Shown here piece by piece: positions 42,203 through 55,054 of a DNA stretch of 64,000 nucleotides. Origin of the DNA: Polynucleobacter yangtzensis. GTDB taxonomy: Bacteria > Pseudomonadota > Gammaproteobacteria > Burkholderiales > Burkholderiaceae. The translations under genes were made by a program, and so were the position numbers. Location of the stretch: contig NZ_LOJI01000001.1 in assembly GCF_001595965.1 (NCBI RefSeq), forward strand, positions 278,178 through 342,177. Direction: 5' to 3'. Position 1 is the first letter of the stretch. The number at the start of each line of letters is the position of its first letter. Under the pieces are notes generated by a model. That model had not been told where the DNA came from. It ran no database searches and worked only from the letters and a program-made list of their open reading frames with translations.

Positions 42203-42805
42203 ATGGATAAAGATATTAATGAACGTTTGCGTAAGCGCGCCTCCCAACATTTTCTAGATAGCATTGCGGTAAAGCAAGAGGCTGAGAAAGTGTTGCCTGA
42301 CTCTGTTGCTGTGGGTGTATTGGCAATGGTGGAATGTTTGCGTGCTGGCGGTAAGGTCATGGCTTGCGGCAATGGCGGCTCGGCTGCCGATGCTCAACAC
42401 TTTGCCGCTGAGTTGATCGGTCGGTTTGAAAGAGAGCGCCAAGAGTTGGCGGCGATTGCTCTGACAACCGACACTTCTATTCTGACTGCAGTTGGAAATG
42501 ACTACAGCTATGACGAAGTTTTTAGTAAGCAAGTTCGCGGGCTTGGAAAAAAGGGCGACATTCTTTTGGGAATTTCAACTTCTGGAAACTCAAAGAACGT
42601 TGTTAAGGCAATTGAAGCTGCAAAAAAGATGGGCATTAAAATTATTGCGTTGACCGGAAATGGCGGCGGAAAAATTGCGCAGTTGTTAGATAAAGATGAC
42701 ATTCATTTATGCGCACCATCAACTCGAACTGCGCGCATTCAGGAAACACATTTGGTTTTACTGCACGCCTTGTGTGATGGCGTAGACCATGTCCTGCTCG
42801 ACTAA
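42203..42805 (+). CDS. diaA: SIS-domain protein, DiaA / phosphoheptose isomerase type
   Basis: This 200-residue sugar-isomerase-domain protein has MACGNGGSAADAQHFAAELIGRF (quoted here only in part as family evidence: GNGGSAAD), GISTSGNSKNV (about 120) and the C-terminal QETHLVLLHALCDGV. DiaA binds DnaA and promotes initiation in E. coli; GmhA makes heptose for lipopolysaccharide. Sequence alone does not separate them. Position before a BON-domain lipoprotein gene and next to rsmI matches the E. coli diaA neighbourhood, so I favour DiaA. Start ATG at 42203; a TTG at 42185 is a weaker option. Confidence 0.78.
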   Translation: MDKDINERLRKRASQHFLDSIAVKQEAEKVLPDSVAVGVLAMVECLRAGGKVMACGNGGSAADAQHFAAELIGRFERERQELAAIALTTDTSILTAVGNDYSYDEVFSKQVRGLGKKGDILLGISTSGNSKNVVKAIEAAKKMGIKIIALTGNGGGKIAQLLDKDDIHLCAPSTRTARIQETHLVLLHALCDGVDHVLLD

Positions 42806-42839
42806 AAGTTATTGCCACTTAAACACAGAAAATATCCCC

Positions 42840-43490
42840 ATGAAAATTTCCTCTATCGCCAAGTTATTCGTTGTGCTGTTAATTGCATCTCAGGTGACAG
42901 CATGTGGAGTGCTCGCAGTAGGTGGTGTTGCAGCTGGCGCATCGATAGCAGCAGATCGACGCACGCCAGGCGTACAGGCTATCGATAAAGGTATTGAGCT
43001 AGAGGCAGAAAACGCGCTGGCGAAGAAATTTGGAGATAACGCGCACATTAACGTCACTTCGTTTAATCAAAAAGTGTTGTTAACTGGAGAGGTTAAGGAT
43101 GCCGATATTAAGGGTGAGGCCGGTGCCTACGTCAAGGCGATGAAGAACGCACGCTCCGTATTTAACGAATTAATTATTGGGCCGAATAGTAGTTACACAG
43201 CTCGCGCAAATGATTCTTATCTCGAATCAAAAATCAAAACTCAAATGATCTTCACTGACCAGTTGCCATCGAATTCTATGGCGATAGTTGCTGAAGGTAG
43301 CAGTGTTTATCTTATGGGCATCTTGACGCAAAACGAAGCGGATATTGCCAAGAAAGTGGCTAGCAATACAAACGGCGTTAAAGATGTTTATGTTTACTTC
43401 GACATTATTTCTCAAGAAGAAAAAGTGCGCCTAGAAAAACAAGGCAAGGCCGATCAAACACAACCTAGTAGTCCACCAAAATTTCAGTAA
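42840..43490 (+). CDS. BON-domain outer-membrane lipoprotein (DolP/YraP-like)
   Basis: This 216-residue protein has a lipoprotein signal with the lipobox around VTAC, giving a modified Cys22. Two BON domains follow (about 52-120 and 125-195), each with the typical glycine and short hydrophobic beta strands (NQKVLLTGEV and GSSVYLMGIL). Such proteins support outer-membrane integrity and respond to envelope stress. The start is the ATG at 42840. Position after the SIS-domain gene matches diaA-dolP in E. coli. The C-terminal Pro/Ser/Gln tail is variable. Confidence 0.88.
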   Translation: MKISSIAKLFVVLLIASQVTACGVLAVGGVAAGASIAADRRTPGVQAIDKGIELEAENALAKKFGDNAHINVTSFNQKVLLTGEVKDADIKGEAGAYVKAMKNARSVFNELIIGPNSSYTARANDSYLESKIKTQMIFTDQLPSNSMAIVAEGSSVYLMGILTQNEADIAKKVASNTNGVKDVYVYFDIISQEEKVRLEKQGKADQTQPSSPPKFQ

Positions 43491-43507
43491 TTTATTGAAG
43501 GCTGTTG

Positions 43508-43861
43508 ATGTTTAAAAAGCGAGTGACTGTAAAAATATTTTTTTTGTTTGCAGCGCTCGCTTGCTTTATGTCTGTCGCACAAGCTAGTGCTGAAGATGAA
43601 AAAGCATTTGCGATTGCAAAACAAAATGCATGCTTAGGTTGTCATGCATTCAATAAAAAAATTGTTGGCCCAAGCTTTCAAGCGATTGCAGAAAAATATA
43701 AGGGCGATGCAAATGCTCAAGCGTTTTTAAAAAATAAAATCGCTAAAGGCGGATCTGGGTCTTGGGGTGTGGTGCCTATGCCGGCGAACACAAAACTGAA
43801 TGATGCGGATCTGTCTACATTAACTAGTTGGATATTGCGTGGCGCACCCAACAAAAATTAA
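43508..43861 (+). CDS. Periplasmic c-type cytochrome
   Basis: This is a soluble single-haem cytochrome. The 117-residue precursor has a signal peptide (about 1-28, ending in AQASA), then the haem motif CLGCH (about 43) and VGPSF. The likely methionine ligand is in VVPMPANTKL (about 92). The pattern is that of the class-I c8/c551 group. Start ATG at 43508 with a GAAGG site 7-8 bases upstream; a TTG one codon earlier is possible. It lies 17 bases after the BON-lipoprotein gene, so the two may be cotranscribed. Confidence 0.9.
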   Translation: MFKKRVTVKIFFLFAALACFMSVAQASAEDEKAFAIAKQNACLGCHAFNKKIVGPSFQAIAEKYKGDANAQAFLKNKIAKGGSGSWGVVPMPANTKLNDADLSTLTSWILRGAPNKN

Positions 43862-43872
43862 TGCAGCATTAA

Positions 43873-44529
43873 TTAACGCGCGAGACCAGGCCTACCTAAG
43901 AACCACCACCATGCTTGATTGGATTGCTTGAGGTTTTTCTTCAGTACGTAATCCATATCAGCCCACTGTTCGTTTGCAGCTTCTTCCACAATGGTTGCAG
44001 GACTTGCAGGTGGCAATTTAAGGCAAGCGTCGGCATCGCCATAGGCGTATTCAACGGTCATTCCAGCCTTTTGTGCCAAATGCATCATCGCCTTATTGTT
44101 TGCAAGGCAGTGAACATATAGTGTTTCAATGCGGGTATTGCGTGAATGCACAGCAGAACGCTGCAATAGTGCTGTCCCTAGGCCCTGAGAGCGCCCTTCT
44201 GGCAGTACTGATACGCCAAATTCAGCAGCTCGTGGTTGGCCCTTATGCTCTGGTAAATAGGCTAAATGGGCCATGCCAATGAGCTTCAGATCCAAATCAA
44301 ATACGCCGAAAATGGCATCTTTGTTGAAATCTAAGTGCTCTACATAGTGACGAATGACCTCATCAGGGGTTTGAGTACCAAAGCGTAAGCGTCTATCTTC
44401 ATCATTTAGTTGTAGTAAATGGTTCAGTATCTCTTCTCTGTAGCCCGCATGAAGTTCGCGCACAGGTACAGCCTGCCCTGCCGAATATGGGCTCGCAGGT
44501 AAGTGACTATTCGCTAATTTATTGTGCAT
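43873..44529 (-). CDS. GNAT-family N-acetyltransferase
   Basis: This 218-residue protein has a GNAT acetyl-CoA-binding fold. The beta4 strand and pyrophosphate loop lie in FGVSVLPEGRSQGLGTALL (about 109-127). A downstream NNKAMMHLAQKAGM segment is typical of the fold. The N-terminal part (LLQLNDEDRRLRFG) resembles GNAT domains I have seen in Burkholderiales, but I do not know the substrate. It is convergent with the cytochrome gene, 11 bases away. Confidence 0.82.
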   Translation of the reverse strand: MHNKLANSHLPASPYSAGQAVPVRELHAGYREEILNHLLQLNDEDRRLRFGTQTPDEVIRHYVEHLDFNKDAIFGVFDLDLKLIGMAHLAYLPEHKGQPRAAEFGVSVLPEGRSQGLGTALLQRSAVHSRNTRIETLYVHCLANNKAMMHLAQKAGMTVEYAYGDADACLKLPPASPATIVEEAANEQWADMDYVLKKNLKQSNQAWWWFLGRPGLAR

Positions 44530-44780
44530 AGCAATATATTAGCAGGAATTAGAATAATTTTCAGGGTTTTCCCTAATAATGTGGCTTAAGCGCAATAAGA
44601 GGTGAGTTTGACGGTCATAAACCGGCTCAATTCATCCCTTGAAACCTAAAAAGCCAAAAAAATAGAAATTTAAGAAAAAAGTTGAAATTTTTTTTCAAAA
44701 CTAAGTACTTGTTTTTATTGGGTTTATTTTTTTAATAGGAAAAAACCCTGCCTTTTTTAAGAAAAAGACTACGAAAGGTG
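44530..44780. other. AT-rich region upstream of the rrn promoter
   Basis: No gene is seen here. The stretch is very AT-rich near 44640-44760 and holds an inverted repeat GTTGAAA...TTTCAAAAC, which could serve as UP element or Fis-binding region for the rrn promoter. A second TTGACG at 44609 lacks a clear -10 partner. Confidence 0.5.
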
Positions 44781-44809
44781 TTGACGACCCAAAATAAGTG
44801 CGCTATAGT
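44781..44809 (+). promoter_or_regulatory. rrn promoter
   Basis: TTGACG (44781-44786), exactly 17 bases, then TATAGT (44804-44809): a strong sigma-70 pair about 210 bases upstream of mature 16S. AT-rich DNA upstream is a plausible UP element. Confidence 0.88.
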
Positions 44810-44853
44810 CTCACCTCTCTGCTGAATGTTATTTGAAATACAAAACAAGTCAG

Positions 44854-44867
44854 CCCTCTTTAAAAAT
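44854..44867 (+). promoter_or_regulatory. rrn leader boxA
   Basis: CCCTCTTTAAAAAT resembles the boxA antitermination signal (TGCTCTTTAACA) that recruits NusB/S10. A similar copy lies before 23S at 46853-46865. Confidence 0.6.
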
Positions 44868-44870
44868 TAG

Positions 44871-44893
44871 TCAACCGATAATTGTGGGTACTA
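44871..44893 (+). other. 16S processing stem, 5' arm
   Basis: This 23-base arm pairs with 46577-46599 downstream of 16S with only two differences from perfect complementarity. Such stems around 16S rRNA are cut by RNase III. Confidence 0.85.
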
Positions 44894-45019
44894 AGTGAAA
44901 GCATCCAGTCCTTCGGGACAGATGTAAATAAATAGTACTCATAGACAGTAAAAAAATTTGGTTTTATTACCAAGTCAATTTCTTGAATGAGTGCGACGAT
45001 CCGCGAGGATCACAGGAAT

Positions 45020-46556
<1,537 letters not shown>

Positions 46557-46576
46557 GAGAAAAGATGCTGGACCTA

Positions 46577-46599
46577 TAGTGCCCACACTTATCGGTTGA
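46577..46599 (+). other. 16S processing stem, 3' arm
   Basis: This is the partner of 44871-44893. It begins 23 bases after mature 16S and ends just before tRNA-Ile. Confidence 0.85.
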
Positions 46600-46612
46600 C
46601 AATAAAAGCCAC

Positions 46613-46689
46613 GGGTCTGTAGCTCAGCTGGTTAGAGCACTGTGTTGATAACGCAGGGGTCGTAGGTTCAAGTCCTACCAGACCCACCA
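46613..46689 (+). tRNA. tRNA-Ile (GAT)
   Basis: A 77-base cloverleaf in the 16S-23S spacer with acceptor GGGTCTG / CAGACCC, encoded CCA and anticodon loop TTGATAA between CTGTG and CGCAG. tRNA-Ile and tRNA-Ala are the standard spacer pair in this group. Confidence 0.98.
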
Positions 46690-46719
46690 CCAGCCAGAAA
46701 CAAGACTTAGTGGGACGTT

Positions 46720-46795
46720 GGGGGATTAGCTCAGCTGGGAGAGCACCTGCTTTGCAAGCAGGGGGTCGTCGGTTCGATCCCGTCATCCTCCACCA
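46720..46795 (+). tRNA. tRNA-Ala (TGC)
   Basis: A 76-base cloverleaf, acceptor GGGGGAT / ATCCTCC with one G-U pair, encoded CCA. The anticodon loop TTTGCAA lies between CTGC and GCAG. The T-stem has a T-T mismatch that I have also seen in other Burkholderiales tRNA-Ala. Confidence 0.97.
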
Positions 46796-47062
46796 TCATC
46801 TAAATGTCAAAACTAAGCGAATATTTAATCGTTTAGTTTTGCCATTTATGGCTGTTCTTTAAAAATTTGAGTAAGCAAAGTGTCAAATGTTTCTTTGAGA
46901 GGACATTTGACAATGTAATAAGGGTAAAGATTGAATCATCAATCAGTAATACAAACGAGTTTTACCAAGTTCTTAACAAAGTACTTACAGTTTGGATTAC
47001 GGCAAACATGTCAGAAGTAGAAGTAAACCTATAACAGGTACTAGCAATGGTGCTCGTTATAG
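46796..47062 (+). other. Structured spacer between tRNA-Ala and 23S
   Basis: There are two hairpins. CAAAACTAAGCGA (46808-46820) pairs with 46829-46841, with one wobble. TGTCAAATGT (46881-46890) pairs perfectly with 46903-46912. Between them is a boxA copy TGTTCTTTAAAAA (46853-46865). The arm at 47049-47069 pairs with 49928-49948 to enclose 23S. Confidence 0.8.
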
Positions 47063-49927
<2,865 letters not shown>

Positions 49928-49936
<9 letters not shown>

Positions 49937-49948
49937 ATAACCAGCACT
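49928..49948 (+). other. 23S processing stem, 3' arm
   Basis: CTTGATCCTATAACCAGCAC pairs with the arm at 47049-47069, with one mismatch and one wobble, forming the RNase III-type stem at the base of 23S. Confidence 0.8.
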
Positions 49949-50040
49949 ATTGTGTTGGATGTTTGCCAGATTTAATCTGCATCCTTATTACATGCTTACT
50001 CAAATAGAGTTGTTGATTTAATCAGCAACTCGACCCTCTA

Positions 50041-50157
50041 CGCCCGGTGACCATAGCGAATTGGAACCACTCCTTCCCATCCCGAACAGGACAGTGAAAC
50101 GATTCTACGCCGATGATAGTGCGGATTACCCGTGTGAAAGTAGGTAACTGCCGGGCA
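50041..50157 (+). rRNA. rrf: 5S ribosomal RNA
   Basis: This is about 117 bases. The ends pair (CGCCCGG with CCGGGCA), and the body has CCCATCCCGAACAGG and GTGAAACGATTCTACGCCGA-type segments in the expected places. It is the last gene of the rrn operon. The exact ends are by analogy. Confidence 0.95.
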
Positions 50158-50165
50158 CCAATGCG

Positions 50166-50197
50166 ACGCCCAGACCCTCTTAGGTCTGGGCGTTTTT
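50166..50197 (+). terminator. rrn operon terminator
   Basis: An 11-bp perfect stem (ACGCCCAGACC with GGTCTGGGCGT) with a 6-base loop, followed by a T-run. It is a strong intrinsic terminator 8 bases after 5S. Confidence 0.95.
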
Positions 50198-50221
50198 ACT
50201 TGTGCAAAGCGTTTAGAGTGA

Positions 50222-50250
50222 TTGACAGAAACTCCATTTGGAGTCAGAAT
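50222..50250 (+). promoter_or_regulatory. Promoter of tRNA-Tyr-Gly-Thr-tuf operon
   Basis: Perfect TTGACA (50222-50227), a 17-base spacer and CAGAAT (50245-50250). The spacer holds the palindrome ACTCCATTTGGAGT. The expected start is about 5 bases before tRNA-Tyr. Confidence 0.8.
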
Positions 50251-50261
50251 ATTGGGTTCGC

Positions 50262-50346
50262 GGAGGGGTGTCCGAGCGGCTAAAGGAGGCAGACTGTAAA
50301 TCTGTTGGCTACGCCTACGTAGGTTCGAATCCTACCCCCTCCACCA
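50262..50346 (+). tRNA. tRNA-Tyr (GTA)
   Basis: An 85-base class II tRNA with a long variable arm. Acceptor GGAGGGG / CCCCTCC, encoded CCA, anticodon loop CTGTAAA between CAGA and TCTG. It heads the tRNA-tuf operon as in other betaproteobacteria. Confidence 0.97.
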
Positions 50347-50351
50347 GATGT

Positions 50352-50425
50352 GCGGGATTAGTTTAATGGTAAAACAGCAGATTTCCAATCTTCGGTCAAG
50401 AGTTCGATTCTCTTATCCCGCTCCA
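50352..50425 (+). tRNA. tRNA-Gly (TCC)
   Basis: A 74-base cloverleaf with acceptor GCGGGAT / ATCCCGC, encoded CCA and anticodon TCC in the loop TTTCCAA. The anticodon stem GCAGA / TCTTC contains one C-T mismatch (pair 28-42), which is unusual. The D-arm is AT-rich. Confidence 0.95.
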
Positions 50426-50446
50426 GAATTTGTTGCATTAGATTAC

Positions 50447-50521
<75 letters not shown>

Positions 50522-50585
50522 TGTATGGTTTTATTAATTGTGTATTTCGTGTTTGGTTTAAGAGTTAACTAAAGGCAGATTAAAA

Positions 50586-51776
50586 ATGGCAAAAGAAAAA
50601 TTCGAGCGGACAAAACCGCACGTAAACGTAGGCACCATCGGTCACGTTGACCACGGTAAAACCACATTGACAGCAGCAATTGCAACCGTGCTTTCTAAAG
50701 CATTCGGTGGCGAAGCAAAAGCATACGATCAGATCGATGCTGCTCCAGAAGAAAAAGCACGTGGTATTACGATTAATACAGCGCACGTTGAGTACGAGAC
50801 AGCTAACCGTCACTACGCTCACGTGGATTGCCCAGGACATGCTGACTACGTTAAGAACATGATTACTGGTGCTGCTCAGATGGACGGCGCAATTTTAGTT
50901 TGCTCTGCTGCTGACGGCCCAATGCCACAAACTCGTGAGCACATCCTCTTGGCACGTCAAGTTGGTGTTCCTTACATCGTGGTGTTCCTCAACAAGTGCG
51001 ACATGGTTGATGACGCTGAATTGCTCGAGTTAGTTGAAATGGAAGTTCGTGAGCTTCTGTCTAAGTACAACTTCCCTGGCGATGACACACCAATCATCCA
51101 AGGTTCTGCTAAGTTAGCTTTAGAAGGCGACGAAGGCAAATTGGGTAAAGAAGCCATCATGAAATTGGCTGAAGCACTTGACTCATACATCCCAACTCCA
51201 GAGCGTGCTGTTGACGGTGCGTTCTTGATGCCAGTAGAAGACGTGTTCTCTATCTCCGGTCGCGGTACTGTTGTTACAGGCCGTATCGAGCGCGGCATCA
51301 TCAAGGTCGGCGAAGAGATCGAAATCATCGGTATCAAACCAACACTCAAGACAACTTGTACTGGTGTTGAAATGTTCCGCAAATTGCTCGACCAAGGTCA
51401 AGCAGGCGATAACGTTGGTATCTTGTTACGCGGTACAAAACGTGAAGAAGTTGAGCGCGGCCAAGTATTGGCTAAGCCAGGTTCAATCACCCCACATACT
51501 CACTTTACAGCCGAGGTTTACATCTTGGGTAAAGACGAAGGTGGCCGTCATACTCCATTCTTTAACAACTATCGTCCACAGTTCTACTTCCGCACTACGG
51601 ACGTAACTGGTTCAATCGAGTTGCCAAAAGACAAAGAAATGGTTATGCCTGGTGATAACGTGACTATTACCGTAAAACTCATCGCTCCTATCGCGATGGA
51701 AGAAGGTTTACGTTTTGCGATCCGTGAAGGTGGCCGTACTGTTGGCGCCGGCGTGGTTGCAAAGATTTTGGCTTAA
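50586..51776 (+). CDS. tuf: Elongation factor Tu
   Basis: EF-Tu delivers aminoacyl-tRNA to the ribosome. The 396-residue protein has G1 [10 protein letters not shown] (about 19), switch-[16 protein letters not shown]3 [20 protein letters not shown] and G4 NKCDMVD (about 137), followed by the two beta-barrel domains. It lies between tRNA-Thr and tRNA-Trp, the usual place for one tuf copy in this group. A second copy near rpsG-fusA is common but is outside the window. Confidence 0.99.
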   Translation: MAKEKFERTKPHVNVGTIGHVDHGKTTLTAAIATVLSKAFGGEAKAYDQIDAAPEEKARGITINTAHVEYETANRHYAHVDCPGHADYVKNMITGAAQMDGAILVCSAADGPMPQTREHILLARQVGVPYIVVFLNKCDMVDDAELLELVEMEVRELLSKYNFPGDDTPIIQGSAKLALEGDEGKLGKEAIMKLAEALDSYIPTPERAVDGAFLMPVEDVFSISGRGTVVTGRIERGIIKVGEEIEIIGIKPTLKTTCTGVEMFRKLLDQGQAGDNVGILLRGTKREEVERGQVLAKPGSITPHTHFTAEVYILGKDEGGRHTPFFNNYRPQFYFRTTDVTGSIELPKDKEMVMPGDNVTITVKLIAPIAMEEGLRFAIREGGRTVGAGVVAKILA

Positions 51777-51789
51777 TTAGTTTTTATAA

Positions 51790-51865
51790 AGGGGTGTAGC
51801 TCAATTGGCAGAGCGTTGGTCTCCAAAACCAAAGGTTGGGGGTTCGATGCCCTCCGCCCCTGCCA
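51790..51865 (+). tRNA. tRNA-Trp (CCA)
   Basis: A 76-base cloverleaf with acceptor AGGGGTG / CGCCCCT, encoded CCA and anticodon loop CTCCAAA between TTGGT and ACCAA. It lies between tuf and secE and is presumably processed from their transcript. Confidence 0.97.
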
Positions 51866-51885
51866 CGATTTGAACTGAAAGCAAT

Positions 51886-52263
51886 ATGTCTCAACAAACA
51901 GCAAGTCAATCTGAAGAAAAAAGCAGCTGGGTCTCTGGACTCGCTGCTTTAATCGTTGTCGCAGCGCTAGTGCTCTACTACACGCTGGCTGACCAGTCCA
52001 TGTTGGTACGTCTTGCCGTTTTATTTGGCGGCATTGCATCAGCAGTTTTAATTGTGGCGATTTCACCAGACGGGCGTCGTTTTATCGCCTATGCAAAAGA
52101 TTCTTGGTATGAAGTAAAAAAGGTTGTTTGGCCGACTCGTAAAGAGACTACCCAGATGACTCTAGTCGTATTTGGCTTTGTTCTGATCATGTCCTTGTTT
52201 TTATGGATTGCAGACAAATTGATTGAATGGCTAGTTTTTTCAGTCTTTTTGGGCTGGAAGTGA
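51886..52263 (+). CDS. secE: Preprotein translocase subunit SecE
   Basis: SecE clamps SecY in the protein-export channel. The 125-residue protein has three membrane helices (about 15-35, 42-60, 92-118) like the E. coli protein, and the conserved amphipathic EVKKVVWPTRKETTQ (about 74). It lies 20 bases after tRNA-Trp and is followed 7 bases later by nusG, the standard arrangement. Confidence 0.97.
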   Translation: MSQQTASQSEEKSSWVSGLAALIVVAALVLYYTLADQSMLVRLAVLFGGIASAVLIVAISPDGRRFIAYAKDSWYEVKKVVWPTRKETTQMTLVVFGFVLIMSLFLWIADKLIEWLVFSVFLGWK

Positions 52264-52270
52264 GTAAAAA

Positions 52271-52843
52271 ATGACTGATTCTGAAGTAGCCGTAAATCCA
52301 CAAGCTACCGGCAATATGCGCTGGTATGTAATCCATGCCTATTCCGGAATGGAAAAAAGCGTGAAGAGAGGCCTCGAAGAGCGTATTGCACGCTCTGGCA
52401 TGCCTGAGAAATTTGGCCGTATTTTGGTTCCTTCCGAAGAGGTTGTAGAAATCAAATCTGGCACTAAATCTGTTTCTGAGCGCCGTTTCTTCCCAGGATA
52501 CGTCCTGATTGAGATGGAAATGACCGACGAGAGCTGGCATTTGGTGAAAAATACACCAAAAGTGACTGGTTTCGTAGGTGGCGTTCGTAACCGCCCAAGC
52601 CCAATTTCTACTGCTGAAGTAGCGAAAATCATGGATCAAATGCAGGCTGGGGTAGATAAGCCTAAGCCTAAGACCCTATTTGAAGTTGGTGAGATTGTGC
52701 GTGTTAAAGAAGGCCCATTTGTTGATTTCAACGGAAATATCGAAGAAGTCAATTATGAGAAGTCAAGATTACGCGTTTCTGTTACAATCTTTGGCCGCGG
52801 TACCCCAGTTGAATTGGAGTTCGGCCAAGTAGAAAAGATGTAA
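52271..52843 (+). CDS. nusG: Transcription termination/antitermination factor NusG
   Basis: NusG binds RNA polymerase and Rho or S10. The 190-residue protein has the NGN domain ([20 protein letters not shown] and [14 protein letters not shown]) and a C-terminal KOW domain ([20 protein letters not shown]). It is cotranscribed with secE. rplK follows after a 167-base gap. Confidence 0.98.
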   Translation: MTDSEVAVNPQATGNMRWYVIHAYSGMEKSVKRGLEERIARSGMPEKFGRILVPSEEVVEIKSGTKSVSERRFFPGYVLIEMEMTDESWHLVKNTPKVTGFVGGVRNRPSPISTAEVAKIMDQMQAGVDKPKPKTLFEVGEIVRVKEGPFVDFNGNIEEVNYEKSRLRVSVTIFGRGTPVELEFGQVEKM

Positions 52844-53010
52844 AAACAAGGACTTAGTCCATTTTTGCAGTGCAGTAGTTTGTAGTTTTAGATGGTTATT
52901 TAGATTTTGTATTTAACCGAGGAGCGGAGCTAGAAAGCCAAAAACTAGCGAAGCGTTTACTCAACAGCGGTCTTTCCTAATGAGGTTAGGCGCGCTTTAA
53001 GGAGCAACAC
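52844..53010 (+). other. nusG-rplK intergenic leader
   Basis: It holds a short GGAC-TTA-GTCC hairpin followed by ATTTTTG (52850-52867), a weak terminator candidate, and an AAGGAG ribosome site for rplK. No clear promoter is seen. Confidence 0.4.
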
Positions 53011-53442
53011 ATGGCAAAGAAGATCATTGGCTTTATTAAGCTGCAGATCCCTGCAGGTAAAGCAAATCCATCACCACCCGTAGGTCCAGCATTGGGTCAA
53101 CGCGGCCTCAACATTATGGAATTTTGTAAGGCGTTTAATGCTCAAACTCAGAGCATGGAACCTGGCCTACCAATTCCAGTTGTGATTACAGCGTTTGCTG
53201 ATAAGAGCTTCACATTCATCATGAAGACTCCTCCAGCAACCATCATGATTAAGAAGGCTGCGAAGATCGAAAAAGGATCACCACGTCCCCATACCGATAA
53301 GGTTGGTTCAATTACTCGTGCTCAAGCGGAAGAAATCGCTAAAGCAAAAATGCCAGATTTGACAGCAGCCGATATGGATGCAGCTGTTAGAACTATCGCT
53401 GGTAGCGCCCGTTCCATGGGCATCACTGTGGAAGGTCTCTAA
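53011..53442 (+). CDS. rplK: 50S ribosomal protein L11
   Basis: L11 forms the stalk base at the GTPase-associated centre. The 143-residue protein shows [20 protein letters not shown] with its conserved prolines, [16 protein letters not shown] and the C-terminal RNA-binding [12 protein letters not shown]. rplA follows after 2 bases. Confidence 0.98.
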   Translation: MAKKIIGFIKLQIPAGKANPSPPVGPALGQRGLNIMEFCKAFNAQTQSMEPGLPIPVVITAFADKSFTFIMKTPPATIMIKKAAKIEKGSPRPHTDKVGSITRAQAEEIAKAKMPDLTAADMDAAVRTIAGSARSMGITVEGL

Positions 53443-53444
53443 TC

Positions 53445-54146
53445 ATGACTAAGTTATCTAAACGCGTAAAAGCAATTCAATCTAAAGTTGATCGCAATAA
53501 GTTCTATTCATTGGACGATGCATTGAACCTCGTTAAAGAGTGTGCAACTGCTAAGTTTGATGAGTCTATCGACGTTGCTGTTCAGTTAGGTATTGATGCT
53601 AAGAAATCTGACCAAGTTGTGCGTGGCGCAGTAGTGCTCCCAGCAGGTACAGGTAAGCATGTTCGTGTAGCTGTTTTTGCACAAGGCGAGAAGGCTGAAC
53701 AAGCTAAAGCTGCTGGTGCAGAAATCGTTGGCATGGAAGATCTTGCTGAACAAATTAAAGGCGGCAAAATTGATTTCGATATTTTGATCGCATCTCCAGA
53801 CACAATGAAAATTGTTGGTACTTTAGGTCAAGTATTGGGCCCACGTGGTTTGATGCCGAATCCAAAAGTTGGAACAGTTACTCCTGACGTTGCTACTGCA
53901 GTTAAGAATGCAAAAGCTGGTCAAGTTCAGTTCCGTGTGGACAAAGCCGGTATCGTGCACGCAAGCATCGGCCGTCGTTCATTCGAGCCAACTGCATTGA
54001 AATCCAACTTGCTCGCATTGCTTGAGGCTTTGAATAAAGCAAAGCCACCTGCATCTAAGGGAGTCTATTTAAAGAAGGTCGCCGTAAGCAGCACCATGGG
54101 TGCAGGCGTACGCGTAGACCAAGCATCGTTACAGGCAGCAGCTTAA
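53445..54146 (+). CDS. rplA: 50S ribosomal protein L1
   Basis: L1 forms the mobile stalk near the E site and represses its own operon by binding its mRNA in many bacteria. The 233-residue protein has [20 protein letters not shown], the signature [19 protein letters not shown] (about 130) and the conserved [15 protein letters not shown]. rplJ follows after a structured leader. Confidence 0.98.
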   Translation: MTKLSKRVKAIQSKVDRNKFYSLDDALNLVKECATAKFDESIDVAVQLGIDAKKSDQVVRGAVVLPAGTGKHVRVAVFAQGEKAEQAKAAGAEIVGMEDLAEQIKGGKIDFDILIASPDTMKIVGTLGQVLGPRGLMPNPKVGTVTPDVATAVKNAKAGQVQFRVDKAGIVHASIGRRSFEPTALKSNLLALLEALNKAKPPASKGVYLKKVAVSSTMGAGVRVDQASLQAAA

Positions 54147-54385
54147 TTAGCCTGTAACAAAAAAGAACTTTGGGTCGACTCCCACTCTTTGAGTGAGAGT
54201 CGAACATCAAAGACCGTTGGTGGATTGGTTTGCTTACTCAGAAATTAATTCTTAATCGTTACGAAAGTAATAGCCAGCGCAGATGGCGACCCTGAAAAGA
54301 TTTTCACAAGAGACTTTGTGAACAAATGATCAGACGCTGGTGTGTAACCCCAACTGGAAACAGTTGGTTTTTATGGAGTTAAACC
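54147..54385 (+). promoter_or_regulatory. rplJL leader (L10-type autoregulatory leader)
   Basis: A long hairpin spans 54168-54212, starting CTTTGGGTCGACTC. A second element at 54274-54340 is closed by CCAGCG / CGCTGG and encloses TTCACAA...TTGTGAA. In many bacteria the L10-(L7/L12) complex binds such a leader and represses translation of rplJL. The element is placed just as expected. The fold is drawn by eye. Confidence 0.7.
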
Positions 54386-55018
54386 GTGCCTTTGAATGTA
54401 CAAGACAAAAAAGCGATTGTTGCTGATGTCGGCGCTCAATTGGCTGGAGCCCAAACTGTCGTGCTCGCTGAATACCGTGGTATTCCAGTAGAGCAGTTGA
54501 CAAAGCTACGTGCTAGCGCACGTGACCAAGGTGTATATCTTCGCGTTTTGAAGAACACATTGGCACGCCGTGCTGCACAAGGCACACAGTTTGAGCCTCT
54601 TGCTGATTCGATGGTTGGCCCCTTGATCTATGGCATCTCTGCTGATCCGATTGCTTCGGCAAAAGTATTGCAGAACTTTGCTAAGACTCAAGACAAGCTA
54701 GTCATTACTGCTGGCTTATATAACGGCAAGTTGTTAGATGTTGCAGGCGTTAAAGCCCTCGCAACAATTCCAAGCCGCGACGAGTTGTTATCTCAGTTGT
54801 TAGGTGTGATGTTGGCACCGGTATCTGCGATGGCTCGCGTATTGGGCGCAGTAGCAGCACAAAAGGCAGCTGGAGCACCCGCTCCCGCAGCAGCACCTGC
54901 AGAAGCAGCAGCCCCAGCAGCAGTAGCCGCTGAAGCCGCTCCAGAAGCAGCCGCTGAGCCTGCAGCCGCAGCCCCAGAAGCTGGAACAGAAGCAAACGAA
55001 ACCCCTGCCGCTGAATAA
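54386..55018 (+). CDS. rplJ: 50S ribosomal protein L10, with long Ala/Pro-rich tail
   Basis: L10 anchors L7/L12 dimers at the ribosomal stalk. The 210-residue protein starts with GTG and has the RNA-binding N-terminal domain ([16 protein letters not shown]) and the helix that binds L7/L12 ([20 protein letters not shown]). It then adds about 45 residues almost only of Ala, Pro and Glu. E. coli L10 has 165 residues and no such tail. It is followed after 36 bases by rplL. Confidence 0.97.
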   Translation: MPLNVQDKKAIVADVGAQLAGAQTVVLAEYRGIPVEQLTKLRASARDQGVYLRVLKNTLARRAAQGTQFEPLADSMVGPLIYGISADPIASAKVLQNFAKTQDKLVITAGLYNGKLLDVAGVKALATIPSRDELLSQLLGVMLAPVSAMARVLGAVAAQKAAGAPAPAAAPAEAAAPAAVAAEAAPEAAAEPAAAAPEAGTEANETPAAE

Positions 55019-55054
55019 GCGACAGATTAACTATTTAAGTATTAGGAGCTAAAA

